From assembly GCA_023667145.1 (NCBI GenBank), contig JAMPAQ010000001.1, positions 1 to 64,000 of the forward strand: 64,000 bases of DNA, in the 5' to 3' direction. Below are positions 1 to 8,606 of this stretch, piece by piece (positions within the stretch are counted from its first letter, which is position 1; each line of letters begins with the position of its first letter). The position numbers were made by a program, and so were the translations under genes. The DNA comes from Pseudoflavonifractor sp. Its GTDB lineage: Bacteria; Bacteroidota; Bacteroidia; Bacteroidales; Muribaculaceae. The notes beneath the pieces were generated by a model. It was given only the letters and a program-made list of their open reading frames with translations, searched no databases and was not told the DNA's origin.

Positions 1-21
1 TGTTTTCAGCAGGTTATGCAA

Positions 22-54
22 GGAGGGCGTGCCATGAATTTTGACACACCCCCC
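22..54 (-). terminator. Hairpin downstream of rpmH
   Basis: A 12-bp stem (arms at 22-33 and 43-54) encloses a 9-base loop. Read on the minus strand all 12 positions pair if three G-U pairs are allowed; on the plus strand those three become mismatches, although a T-rich run (TCTTTTT) follows there. It probably ends the rpmH transcript and may also serve a plus-strand gene entering from the left edge. The U-tract on the minus strand is weak. Confidence 0.4.
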
Positions 55-79
55 TCTTTTTGTGACTGTTATCAGTCAA

Positions 80-235
80 TTACTTGCTGGCGATTGAGTC
101 AGAAACGGTAAGACGCGCACGACCCTTGGCACGACGACGGGCAAGCACCTTGCGGCCATCGGGGGTTGACATTCTTTCACGGAAACCATGCTTGTTGACT
201 CTCTTCTTGTTGGAGGGTTGAAATGTTCTTTTCAT
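80..235 (-). CDS. rpmH: 50S ribosomal protein L34
   Basis: This 51-residue basic protein is L34 of the large ribosomal subunit. It begins [12 protein letters not shown], continues with HGFRERM and [13 protein letters not shown], and so keeps the invariant L34 core; it is only slightly longer than the usual 44-50 residues. It ends SDSIASK, an extension common in Bacteroidetes L34. The ATG at 235 is the only sensible start, and a promoter of the Bacteroidetes type lies just upstream at 278-309. The flavodoxin gene upstream is on the same strand but more than 200 bases away, so rpmH is probably transcribed alone. Confidence 0.97.
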   Translation of the reverse strand: MKRTFQPSNKKRVNKHGFRERMSTPDGRKVLARRRAKGRARLTVSDSIASK

Positions 236-277
236 TGCCGTATATTAAATTTTATATTTGTTAGCAAAATCGGAGTG

Positions 278-309
278 CAAATGTAGCGTTTATTTTTCAA
301 ACATACAAC
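278..309 (-). promoter_or_regulatory. rpmH promoter, Bacteroidetes type
   Basis: On the minus strand the sequence reads GTTG, 20 bases, then TACATTTG, which fits the primary sigma factor consensus of Bacteroidetes (TTTG / TAnnTTTG). Transcription would start about 30-40 bases before the rpmH ATG. Confidence 0.75.
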
Positions 310-456
310 AGATTTGCCTATTTCCGCGATGTTTTAGGCTACAATTCTCACGATTTTCCACTCCAATACCGCAATCCGAGATTTCTCAGCTATCACAAAA
401 CAAGACTGAGAGACAAGAATCCGTGGTCACGTCAATTGCAGGGTACACCCACACGG

Positions 457-957
457 TCAGGCTTCCTTCTTGACAATGTCAGTCCACTCCCTGATGCGCA
501 CATCAGTCTTTTCGGGAGCGTTGACCTCGTCGAGCAACAGTCCCACGCACGTGTCGCCGTCACAAGCCGCCGATTCCTGAAAATCATAGACATCGGCAGG
601 GAAAGGCGCGATGAAACGCGCTCCCGTACCGACAAGACGCTTGTGAAGCTCGCCGACACCGCCACAGAACGTGTCGCTCATGGTCTCGTCGCCACAGCCA
701 AACAGGGCCACGGCCTTGTCTTTCAGGTCAAGGGCGGCAAGTCCATCAATAAAATCATACCAATCATCCTGTAACTCGCCCGCCCCCCACGTGCTCGTGC
801 CGAGTAACAGCACATCGTATGGTGCGACATCAGAGGGAGCCGACTTTGCCACATCATGGACATCAGCATCGGCCACTCCGAGCGATTTGGCAATACGCGA
901 GGCCACGTCAGCGGTCGTACCCGTTGATGACCCATAAAATATTCCTATCTTTTTCAT
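457..957 (-). CDS. fldA: Flavodoxin (long chain)
   Basis: This 166-residue protein is a flavodoxin, a small cytoplasmic electron carrier that holds FMN and can replace ferredoxin. The N-terminal phosphate-binding loop GSSTGTT (residues 9-15) is the family hallmark; the LLLGTSTWGAGELQDDW segment and the LFGCGDE segment match the two isoalloxazine-binding loops. The length and the inserted loop in the last third fit the long-chain type. It stands alone between rpmH and purH, divergent from purH. No convincing promoter was found in the 958-1100 gap on this strand. Confidence 0.93.
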   Translation of the reverse strand: MKKIGIFYGSSTGTTADVASRIAKSLGVADADVHDVAKSAPSDVAPYDVLLLGTSTWGAGELQDDWYDFIDGLAALDLKDKAVALFGCGDETMSDTFCGGVGELHKRLVGTGARFIAPFPADVYDFQESAACDGDTCVGLLLDEVNAPEKTDVRIREWTDIVKKEA

Positions 958-1100
958 AATCCAACAATAAGTTTTTTATATCCGTTAATATCTGAAAGAT
1001 AAACACTCCGCATCGGCGGCATGTTCACAATCGTCAAAGCTCCGTTTACATTAATTAAAGCGTGACATCATTAAAATTTCATCATTTATATCCCATATAA

Positions 1101-1132
1101 TTTGAGCGATACGAGTATTTTGAGTAATTTTG
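1101..1132 (+). promoter_or_regulatory. purH promoter
   Basis: TTTG at 1101-1104, 20 bases, then TAATTTTG at 1125-1132: a perfect Bacteroidetes promoter. It shows that an in-frame TTG at 1130 lies inside the promoter and cannot be the purH start. It probably drives the whole purH-mreBCD-PBP2-rodA block, since no other good promoter is seen before 8430. Confidence 0.85.
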
Positions 1133-1159
1133 CACTCCAAAGCAAATACATATATAAGA

Positions 1160-2686
1160 ATGGCGGATATCAAAAAAATCAAAACAGCTTTAGTTTCGGT
1201 CTATCACAAGGATGGACTTGACGAAATATTGACGATGCTCCACAATGACGGAGTCAAATTCCTGTCTACCGGCGGCACGCGCTCCTTTATCGAGAGCCTT
1301 GGCTACGAGTGCGAGGCCGTTGAAGACCTCACCGGGTATCCCTCGATACTGGGCGGACGCGTAAAGACCCTCCATCCCAAGGTATTCGGCGGCATCCTCA
1401 ACCGTCGTGACAACGAGACCGACCAACAGCAGACCGCACAATACGAGATACCCTCAATCGACCTGGTGATAGTTGACCTCTACCCCTTTGTCGACACAGT
1501 GGCATCTGGAGCGTCACACGCCGACATCATCGAGAAAATCGACATAGGCGGCATCTCACTTATCCGTGCAGCCGCCAAAAACTATAATGATGTCATAATC
1601 GTGGCCTCAAAGGTCCAGTATGCCCCTCTGGCCGAGATGCTAAAGAAAAACGGTGCGCAGAGCGACCTCGCCGAGCGCCGTTTCTTTGCCAAGGAGGCGT
1701 TTGCGGTATCATCAGAGTATGACAGCTCAATCTTCAACTACTTTGACAGCGAGGGTGACCCCACCGCGCTCCGCATAGCCATAGACGGGGCCAAGGTGAT
1801 GCGCTACGGCGAGAATCCTCACCAGAAGGGATACTTCTTTGGCGACTTCAACAATATGTTCACCCAACTCCACGGCAAGGAAATCTCCTACAACAACCTG
1901 CTCGACATAGACGCGGCAGTATCGTTGATAGCCGAGTTCAGCGCCCCCACATTCGCCGTGCTCAAGCACAACAACGCCTGCGGTCTCGCCACACGCGACA
2001 CGATAGCGCAGGCATGGGCCGATGCTCTCGCCGGAGACCCCGTATCGGCGTTTGGCGGCGTGCTCATCACCAACGGCAAGGTCGATGCGGCCACAGCCGA
2101 GGAAATCAATAAGATATTCTTTGAGGTGATAATCGCACCGGAATACGATGACGAGGCACTCACCATACTCAAGCAGAAGAAAAACCGCATAATCCTCGTG
2201 CAGCACTGCGGCAATGAGACCAAGAGACAATTCCGCTCATGCCTCAACGGTGCGCTCGTACAAGACCGCGACCTGAAGGTCGAGACCAACGAAGACCTCA
2301 CCCTCGCCACCAAGAAGGATGTCACTCCCGCACAGGTAAAAGACCTCCTCTTTGCCAACAAGATCGTGAAGCACAGCAAGAGCAACGCCATCGTGCTTGC
2401 AAAGAATGGCCAGCTGTGCGCGAGCGGTATAGGGCAGACCTCACGTGTCGACGCACTCCGTCAGGCAATCGCCAAGGCAAAGTCATTCGGTTTTGACCTC
2501 AACGGCGCTGTCATGGCCTCGGACGCCTTCTTCCCGTTTGCCGACTGCGTGGAGATAGCCCACGAGGCCGGGATAGACGCTGTGATACAGCCCGGAGGGT
2601 CAATACGCGACAACGAGACTGTGGAATACTGTGACAACCACGGTATCGCCATGGTGATTACCGGTGTACGTCACTTCAAACACTAA
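1160..2686 (+). CDS. purH: Bifunctional AICAR formyltransferase / IMP cyclohydrolase
   Basis: PurH catalyses the last two steps of purine synthesis: formylation of AICAR with 10-formyl-THF, then ring closure to IMP. The N-terminal cyclohydrolase domain shows STGGT (residues 36-40) and GRVKTLHPK (66-74). The C-terminal transformylase domain carries the catalytic Lys-His pair in KHNNACG (Lys269-His270) and the late QPGGSIRD motif. With the ATG at 1160 it is 508 residues, normal for the family. mreB follows after 21 bases, an arrangement familiar from Bacteroides, so purine synthesis and cell-shape genes are probably co-transcribed. Confidence 0.96.
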   Translation: MADIKKIKTALVSVYHKDGLDEILTMLHNDGVKFLSTGGTRSFIESLGYECEAVEDLTGYPSILGGRVKTLHPKVFGGILNRRDNETDQQQTAQYEIPSIDLVIVDLYPFVDTVASGASHADIIEKIDIGGISLIRAAAKNYNDVIIVASKVQYAPLAEMLKKNGAQSDLAERRFFAKEAFAVSSEYDSSIFNYFDSEGDPTALRIAIDGAKVMRYGENPHQKGYFFGDFNNMFTQLHGKEISYNNLLDIDAAVSLIAEFSAPTFAVLKHNNACGLATRDTIAQAWADALAGDPVSAFGGVLITNGKVDAATAEEINKIFFEVIIAPEYDDEALTILKQKKNRIILVQHCGNETKRQFRSCLNGALVQDRDLKVETNEDLTLATKKDVTPAQVKDLLFANKIVKHSKSNAIVLAKNGQLCASGIGQTSRVDALRQAIAKAKSFGFDLNGAVMASDAFFPFADCVEIAHEAGIDAVIQPGGSIRDNETVEYCDNHGIAMVITGVRHFKH

Positions 2687-2707
2687 TCACACCCCAAAAG
2701 GAACAAC

Positions 2708-3727
2708 ATGGGACTTTTCTCATTTACAAAAGAAATAGCAATCGACCTTGGCACAGCCAACACGTTGATTATACATAATGACAAGATTGTCATAGACGAG
2801 CCGTCGATAGTGGCCCTTGAGGCCAAGACCGGCAAACTCATCGCCGTAGGCAAGGAGGCCCAGCAGATGCAGGGCAAGGAGCACGAGAACATACGCACCG
2901 TGCGCCCGCTGCGCAAGGGCGTGATCGCCGACTTCAACGCCGCCGAGCTGATGATACGCGGTCTTGTGAAGAAGGCAAGCACCAAGAGCAACTGGTTCTC
3001 GCCGTCACTGCGCATGGTGGTGGGCATCCCCTCTGGCTCGACCGAGGTCGAGATACGTGCCGTGCGTGACTCATCGGAACATGCCGGTGGCCGCGATGTC
3101 TACATGATATATGAACCTATGGCCGCAGCACTCGGTATCGGACTTGATGTAGAGGCCCCCGAGGGCAACATGGTCGTCGACATAGGCGGCGGTAGCTCCG
3201 AGATTGCTGTCATCTCGCTTGGCGGTATCGTCAGCAACCGCAGCATACAGATTGCCGGAGACGACCTGACCGAGGATATACAGGAGCACATGAGACGCGC
3301 CCACAACGTCAAGGTGGGCGAACGCACTGCCGAACTGATAAAGATGAAGGTCGGATCGGCCCTCACCGAGTTGGAGAACCCGCCTGAAGACTATATCGTA
3401 CACGGCCCCAACCAAATGACCGCCCTTCCCATGGAGGTGCCCGTGTCGTATCAGGAGATTAGCCACTGTATCGAGAAGTCCATCTCAAAGATAGAGGCAG
3501 CCGTATTGAGCGCCCTTGAGCAGACCCCCCCGGAACTGTATGCCGACATCGTGAAAAACGGTATATGGCTCGCAGGTGGCGGCGCGTTGCTGCGAGGACT
3601 TGACAAGCGTCTGACCGACAAAATCGGCATCCAGTTCCACGTTGCCGAGGATCCGCTGCTTGCAGTGGCCAAGGGTACGGGAGTCGCGCTGAAGAATATC
3701 AACAAATTCTCGTTCCTCATCCGCTAA
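2708..3727 (+). CDS. mreB: Rod shape-determining protein MreB
   Basis: MreB is the bacterial actin homologue that forms filaments on the inner membrane and guides side-wall synthesis by the elongasome. The actin-fold phosphate loops are visible: DLGTANT at residues 13-19, DIGGGSSE near residue 158, and the adenosine motif LAGGGALLRGL near the C-terminus. The amphipathic start MGLFSFTKE fits a membrane-binding helix. At 339 residues it has the usual size. It is the second gene of the purH-mreB-mreC-mreD-PBP2-rodA run. Confidence 0.97.
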   Translation: MGLFSFTKEIAIDLGTANTLIIHNDKIVIDEPSIVALEAKTGKLIAVGKEAQQMQGKEHENIRTVRPLRKGVIADFNAAELMIRGLVKKASTKSNWFSPSLRMVVGIPSGSTEVEIRAVRDSSEHAGGRDVYMIYEPMAAALGIGLDVEAPEGNMVVDIGGGSSEIAVISLGGIVSNRSIQIAGDDLTEDIQEHMRRAHNVKVGERTAELIKMKVGSALTELENPPEDYIVHGPNQMTALPMEVPVSYQEISHCIEKSISKIEAAVLSALEQTPPELYADIVKNGIWLAGGGALLRGLDKRLTDKIGIQFHVAEDPLLAVAKGTGVALKNINKFSFLIR

Positions 3728-3751
3728 CCTCAAAAGGGAGACTGTCGGCCT

Positions 3752-4612
3752 GTGCGAAATCTCATTGATTTTTTGCTGCGCTACAGCTCGTGGTTTGTAT
3801 TCACATTCTACGTGGTGGTAAGTTGCGTGCTGCTGTTCCGCACCAACCCCTACCAACACTACATCTACATGACCTCGGCGGGCAGCGTTGCGGCGGTGGT
3901 GTATGGCGGGACAAGCAATGTCTCGTCTTACTTCCATCTGCGTGACATCAATGAGGACTTGCAACACCGCAACGCGGCTCTGGAGCTTGAGGTGATCACT
4001 TTGCGCGACCAACTGCGCAAGTACCGCGAGGCTGTGTATGCCGATACGCTCAAGGTCTCGGCTCCGCTCAACAACTTTGATTTCACCATCGCGCACGTCA
4101 TCAATAACAGCGTCTCCCGGCCTTACAATTACATCACGATTGATAAAGGCTCGCTCGACAGCGTCATCCCAGAGATGGGTGTGGTCGACCAAAACGGAGT
4201 GGTAGGCATAGTGAATATCGTCGGGCCACACACGTCGCGCATAATTTCCCTGCTCAACCCTAACCTGAGGCTGTCGTGCAAGGTAAAGGGGAGCGACCAC
4301 TTCGGCTCACTCGTGTGGGACGGCAAGAGCCCCGGGGAGGCCGTGCTTGAGGAGATGCCACGCCACGTGAAGTTCAAGAAAGGCGACACCATCATAACGA
4401 GCGGATATTCGGCGGTCTTTCCCGAGGGGATCCCCGTGGGTATCATAAAAAGTCATGAGAAGGAACACAACGACAATTTCTACTCACTGCGCATCAAGCT
4501 GCTGACCGACTTCACCCAACTCAGCACGGTGAGACTTATCGGCAACCGGCTGCGTGACGAGCTGACCGAGATTGAGAAAGACGAGTTTAACGATAATACC
4601 GCCAACAAGTAA
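3752..4612 (+). CDS. mreC: Rod shape-determining protein MreC
   Basis: MreC is the bitopic scaffold that links MreB to PBP2 in the periplasm. The protein (286 residues) starts with GTG; MRNLIDFLLRYSSWFVF opens directly into the single membrane helix at about residues 12-32, which fixes this start. A coiled coil (about 65-95) precedes the double beta-barrel region, with VDQNGVVGIV and ITSGYSAVFPEGIPVGII typical of the family. Its stop codon abuts the mreD ATG without a spare base, pointing to translational coupling. Confidence 0.95.
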   Translation: MRNLIDFLLRYSSWFVFTFYVVVSCVLLFRTNPYQHYIYMTSAGSVAAVVYGGTSNVSSYFHLRDINEDLQHRNAALELEVITLRDQLRKYREAVYADTLKVSAPLNNFDFTIAHVINNSVSRPYNYITIDKGSLDSVIPEMGVVDQNGVVGIVNIVGPHTSRIISLLNPNLRLSCKVKGSDHFGSLVWDGKSPGEAVLEEMPRHVKFKKGDTIITSGYSAVFPEGIPVGIIKSHEKEHNDNFYSLRIKLLTDFTQLSTVRLIGNRLRDELTEIEKDEFNDNTANK

Positions 4613-5134
4613 ATGAGCAAGACAGTCGTAAATCTCGCCCTGCTGTTTGTCGTGTTGCTGCTCGCGCAGGTCATAGTGTTCAACCACGTCGCGCTGTTCA
4701 ATGTCGCGATACCTGTCGTGTTCATCTACTTCATACTCCGGCTACCCGTCACTCTCAACGTCAACTGGGTGATGACTCTGTCGTTTATCATGGGGCTCAG
4801 CGTCGACATATTCTCCGACACCCAGGGGATGAACGCCCTGGCTTGCACAATACTCGCCGTATTGCGGTTGCCGGTGCTGCGGCTGTACTTTCCCCGCGAG
4901 TCCGACCTCACCAACCCCGAGCCATCAATAAGGTCACTCGGCATGGGCATATACATAAAGTATCTTTTCACCTCGGTGCTGCTTTACTGCATGTTGATAT
5001 TCATGATAGAGGCATTCACATTCTTCAATCCCATGCAGCTCGTGCTCCGCATCGTGTGCAGTACATTGCTGTCATTTCTGCTGATACTCGGTATCGACTC
5101 CCTAACATCGGCACGCCGTGAGAAAAGACTATAG
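4613..5134 (+). CDS. mreD: Rod shape-determining protein MreD
   Basis: MreD is the small multi-pass membrane partner of MreC in the elongasome. The 173-residue protein is almost entirely hydrophobic, with five to six predicted membrane helices and the family-like segment GLSVDIFSDTQGMNALACT. MreD is poorly conserved, so the call rests on hydropathy, that segment and position between mreC and PBP2. The ATG directly follows the mreC stop, and the 3' end overlaps the PBP2 gene by 17 bases. Confidence 0.9.
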   Translation: MSKTVVNLALLFVVLLLAQVIVFNHVALFNVAIPVVFIYFILRLPVTLNVNWVMTLSFIMGLSVDIFSDTQGMNALACTILAVLRLPVLRLYFPRESDLTNPEPSIRSLGMGIYIKYLFTSVLLYCMLIFMIEAFTFFNPMQLVLRIVCSTLLSFLLILGIDSLTSARREKRL

Positions 5135-6983
5135 ACTCGAAAAGCGCAAATATATAATCGGCGGGTTTGTCATACTGATAGCGATTATATATCTGATACG
5201 GCTGTTTGACCTACAGGTCTGCGACAGCCGCTACAAGGAGTATGCCGACTCCAACGCATTCTTACGCAAGGCCCAGTATCCGTCGAGGGGCATGATGTAT
5301 GACCGCAACGGGGAGCTTGTGGTGTATAACCAGCCGGCCTATGACGTGATGATGATACCGCGAGACGTGCAACCATTTGACACGGTCGACTTCTGCCGCA
5401 CGCTCAACATCACCCGCGAGCAGTTTGACAAGCGCGTGGCCGACATGAAAGACAGGCGGCTCAACCCCGGATACTCAACCTACACCCCCCAGAAGTTCAT
5501 CACCCACCTCTCGGCCCAGGATTACGGCCGGTTGCAGGAGAAGTTGTACAGGTTTCCGGGCTTCTTCATACAGAAACGCATCCTACGGCAATACAACCAT
5601 GTGGCGGCGGCCAACGTACTCGGCAACATACGCGAGGTGTCGGCCAAGGACATAGAGCGTGACCCCTACTACTCGGCGGGTGACTACTGCGGTGACCTCG
5701 GAGTCGAGAAAAGCTACGAGTCCTACCTGCGGGGCGAAAAGGGAATTGAGATACTGATACGCGACGCGCACGGGCGCATCCAGGGCCGTCTCAATGACGG
5801 CAAGGATGACATAGCCCCCGTGTCGGGACGCAACCTGACACTGAGCCTCGACATAAAGCTACAGGAGTATGCCGAGTCACTGATGGTCAACAAGATTGGC
5901 GCTGTAGTGGCCATCGAACCATCGACGGGCGAGATACTCTGCATGGTATCAAGCCCCGTGTATGACCCGCGAAAGCTGATAGGACGCGAGCGAGGTGCCA
6001 ACTACAAGGAACTGGTCAACGACAAGTACAAACCCCTCTTTGACCGCGCACTGATGGGAGCCTATCCCCCCGGCTCGACATTCAAGCCATCGCAGGGACT
6101 TATACTCAGACAGGAAAATATAGTGACGCTCTCGACCGTATTCCCGTGCCACCGTGGGTTCATATCGGGCGGACTGCGGGTCGGATGCCATGCCCACGGC
6201 TCCCCCATCCCGCTCAAGCCGGCGTTGCAGACTTCATGCAATGCCTATTTCTGCTGGGGACTGAAGGCTATGCTCGATGGCAAGCGTTCAAAGTATGGCG
6301 GCACGGCCAACGCCTTTGAGACATGGAAGAAACATCTTGTCTCGCTCGGCTACGGCTACAAGCTCGGAGTCGACCTGCCCGGAGAGAGCCGTGGATTTAT
6401 TCCCAACGCAAAATTCTACAACAAGATTTACGGCGAGAACCATTGGAGTGCCAATACCATCATCTCAATCGCCATCGGTCAGGGAGAGATACTTGCCACG
6501 CCCCTACAGATAGCCAACCTGTGTGCCTCGATAGCCAACCGTGGATGGTTCATCACTCCCCATGTGGTCAAGGCCATAGAGGATACCGTGATGCCGCAGG
6601 AGCTTACGACACGACGCTACCCAACTATAGAGCGCCAGTACTTTGAGGAGGTGGCCGAGGGAATGCGCATGGCTGTCACCGGGGGTACCTGCCGCATTGC
6701 CAACCTGCCCGACATTGAGGTGTGCGGCAAGACCGGCACGGCCCAGAATCCCCATGGCAAAGACCACTCCGCGTTTATAGGATTTGCCCCGTACCACGAC
6801 CCCAAGATAGCGATATGCGTATATGTCGAGAACGCAGGGTTTGGCGCGACATTCGGCGTGCCTATCGGCAGTCTCATCATGGAGAAGTATCTTACCGGCA
6901 AGATAGCCGACAACAGGAAATATCTCGAAGAGCGGATGCTCGAATCCAACACGATAATATACAGTGGAGTCAAGAAACACTAA
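5118..6983 (+). CDS. mrdA: Penicillin-binding protein 2 (elongation transpeptidase)
   Basis: PBP2 is the class B transpeptidase that cross-links peptidoglycan during elongation. An N-terminal membrane anchor (about residues 12-30) is followed by the dimerisation domain and the transpeptidase domain with all three active-site motifs: STFK (Ser320 nucleophile, Lys323), SCN (Ser373-Asn375) and KTGTA (Lys538). The start is a GTG inside the end of mreD; 621 residues is normal. It overlaps rodA, its glycosyltransferase partner, by 20 bases, consistent with equimolar production of the RodA-PBP2 complex. Confidence 0.96.
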   Translation: MRKDYRLEKRKYIIGGFVILIAIIYLIRLFDLQVCDSRYKEYADSNAFLRKAQYPSRGMMYDRNGELVVYNQPAYDVMMIPRDVQPFDTVDFCRTLNITREQFDKRVADMKDRRLNPGYSTYTPQKFITHLSAQDYGRLQEKLYRFPGFFIQKRILRQYNHVAAANVLGNIREVSAKDIERDPYYSAGDYCGDLGVEKSYESYLRGEKGIEILIRDAHGRIQGRLNDGKDDIAPVSGRNLTLSLDIKLQEYAESLMVNKIGAVVAIEPSTGEILCMVSSPVYDPRKLIGRERGANYKELVNDKYKPLFDRALMGAYPPGSTFKPSQGLILRQENIVTLSTVFPCHRGFISGGLRVGCHAHGSPIPLKPALQTSCNAYFCWGLKAMLDGKRSKYGGTANAFETWKKHLVSLGYGYKLGVDLPGESRGFIPNAKFYNKIYGENHWSANTIISIAIGQGEILATPLQIANLCASIANRGWFITPHVVKAIEDTVMPQELTTRRYPTIERQYFEEVAEGMRMAVTGGTCRIANLPDIEVCGKTGTAQNPHGKDHSAFIGFAPYHDPKIAICVYVENAGFGATFGVPIGSLIMEKYLTGKIADNRKYLEERMLESNTIIYSGVKKH

Positions 6984-8430
6984 ACCGACAGTATTCAAGT
7001 ATATCGACTGGTTTACAGTGATACTTTATGCCGTGCTCGTCATAGCGGGCGCGATAAGCATATATGCGGCCAGCTACGACTTTGACCATGCCAGTATCTT
7101 CTCGTTTGACGAGTTCTCGGGCAAGCAGCTGAGATGGATCATACTGTCATTTGTGCTCGGAGCCGTATTGCTCTTGGTTGACACGCGGCTCTATGAGGCA
7201 TACTCCTACCCCATCTATGGTGTCATGTTGCTGTTGCTGACGGTGACCATATTCATAGCGCCCGACATCAAGGGATCACGCTCGTGGCTCGTGATTGGTC
7301 CCATGAGCCTCCAGCCGGCCGAGTTTGCAAAGTTTGCCACGGCCCTCGCACTGGCCAAACTGTTCAGCGGCTACAACTTCCAGCTTGCCGGACGGCCGTC
7401 CAACTATGTCAAGGCGCTTGCCATAATATTCATACCAATCATGCTGATACTCGCACAACGTGAGACCGGCTCAGCCCTCGCGTACCTGTCGCTGTTTTTC
7501 GTGCTTTACCGTGAGGGTATGAGTGGGCTCGTACTGCTTGCAGCGGTCTGTGCCGTCGTGTTTTTTGTCGTGGCTGTCAAGTTTACCGAGACGCTCATAC
7601 TCGGCATACCGTCGGGAGAAGTGGCGGTATTCATAATGATAATGGCCATCATGGTTTGCATGACCGCCATCTATTGCAAGCAGATAATCGGAGCCCGCAA
7701 CCTGCTGCTATGGTTTGTCGGGACAGGCATCATTGCGGCTGTGCTGTCATTGTCGGGCATAGCCGTACCGGGACACATATTTTTCCTGTCGGTAATCGGT
7801 GTAGCCGTCATCTACTGCTGCTTCCTGATGTTTCACGCCCAGGTGAGGCGCGTGTTGCTCACCATCGGGGTCACGGTAGGGTCTGTGATATTCCTTTTCT
7901 CGGTCAACTATGTGTTTGGCTCGGTGCTTGAGCCCCATCAACAGATGCGTATAAAGGTCGCACTCGGCATCGAGGAGGACCTACGCGGTGCCGGTTATAA
8001 CGTAAACCAGTCGAAAATCGCTATCGGTTCGGGTGGTGTATGGGGCAAAGGATTCCTGAACGGCACACAGACCAAGCTGAAATATGTCCCAGAGCAGCAT
8101 ACCGACTTTATCTTCTGCACAATCGGAGAGGAGGAGGGTTTTGTCGGGACATCGGCGGTGCTGTTGCTGTTTCTCGCACTGATATTGCGCGTGATCAGCA
8201 TAGCCGAGCGACAACCGTCGACCTTCGGGCGCGTCTACGCCTACTGCGTGGCCAGTATCCTCATATTCCACCTGTCAATCAACATAGGCATGGTTATCGG
8301 GCTGTGTCCCGTTATCGGCATCCCGCTGCCGTTTTTCAGCTACGGCGGCTCATCGCTCTGGGGGTTCACATTCCTGTTGTTTATCCTGCTGCGCATAGAC
8401 GCCTCGCGTCGTGAACATCTGTCGTATTGA
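6964..8430 (+). CDS. rodA: Rod shape-determining protein RodA (SEDS glycosyltransferase)
   Basis: RodA polymerises lipid II into glycan strands with PBP2. The 488-residue protein has about ten or more hydrophobic helices and SEDS-family signatures: KGSRSWLVIGPMSLQPAEFAK early on, the IGEEEGFVGT segment, and GIPLPFFSYGGSSLWG near the end. The stretch of about 100 residues in the middle is longer than in E. coli RodA, as is common in Bacteroidetes. It closes the elongasome operon; no clear terminator follows. Confidence 0.96.
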   Translation: MESRNTKPTVFKYIDWFTVILYAVLVIAGAISIYAASYDFDHASIFSFDEFSGKQLRWIILSFVLGAVLLLVDTRLYEAYSYPIYGVMLLLLTVTIFIAPDIKGSRSWLVIGPMSLQPAEFAKFATALALAKLFSGYNFQLAGRPSNYVKALAIIFIPIMLILAQRETGSALAYLSLFFVLYREGMSGLVLLAAVCAVVFFVVAVKFTETLILGIPSGEVAVFIMIMAIMVCMTAIYCKQIIGARNLLLWFVGTGIIAAVLSLSGIAVPGHIFFLSVIGVAVIYCCFLMFHAQVRRVLLTIGVTVGSVIFLFSVNYVFGSVLEPHQQMRIKVALGIEEDLRGAGYNVNQSKIAIGSGGVWGKGFLNGTQTKLKYVPEQHTDFIFCTIGEEEGFVGTSAVLLLFLALILRVISIAERQPSTFGRVYAYCVASILIFHLSINIGMVIGLCPVIGIPLPFFSYGGSSLWGFTFLLFILLRIDASRREHLSY

Positions 8431-8514
8431 GATATTCGGCCGAAGTCACATTATAAAAATACATTATAAAAGCTAAAAATAGTCAGCATTTTTTCTTAAA
8501 ATGTGAAGTTTGAC

Positions 8515-8522
8515 TATTTTTG
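8515..8522 (+). promoter_or_regulatory. Probable -7 box before the amylase gene
   Basis: TATTTTTG matches TAnnTTTG; the expected -33 position 20 bases upstream is only TTTT. It lies about 85 bases before the start codon at 8607. Confidence 0.5.
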
Positions 8523-8606
8523 CATTATATATTGCCTTATGCTATATAACAACCAATAAACCATCAAACTGATAACCAATAATAACCTATTAATACCTAT
8601 TACTGC

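Noticed and set aside
1130-1159. Upstream TTG start for purH giving ten extra residues
   Set aside because: The TTG is part of the TAATTTTG promoter box, so it would not be in the mRNA; the same argument excludes the TTG upstream of dxr at 17387.
3485-4300. 271-codon minus-strand open frame opposite mreB/mreC
   Set aside because: Shadow of two elongasome genes; no start signals or motifs.
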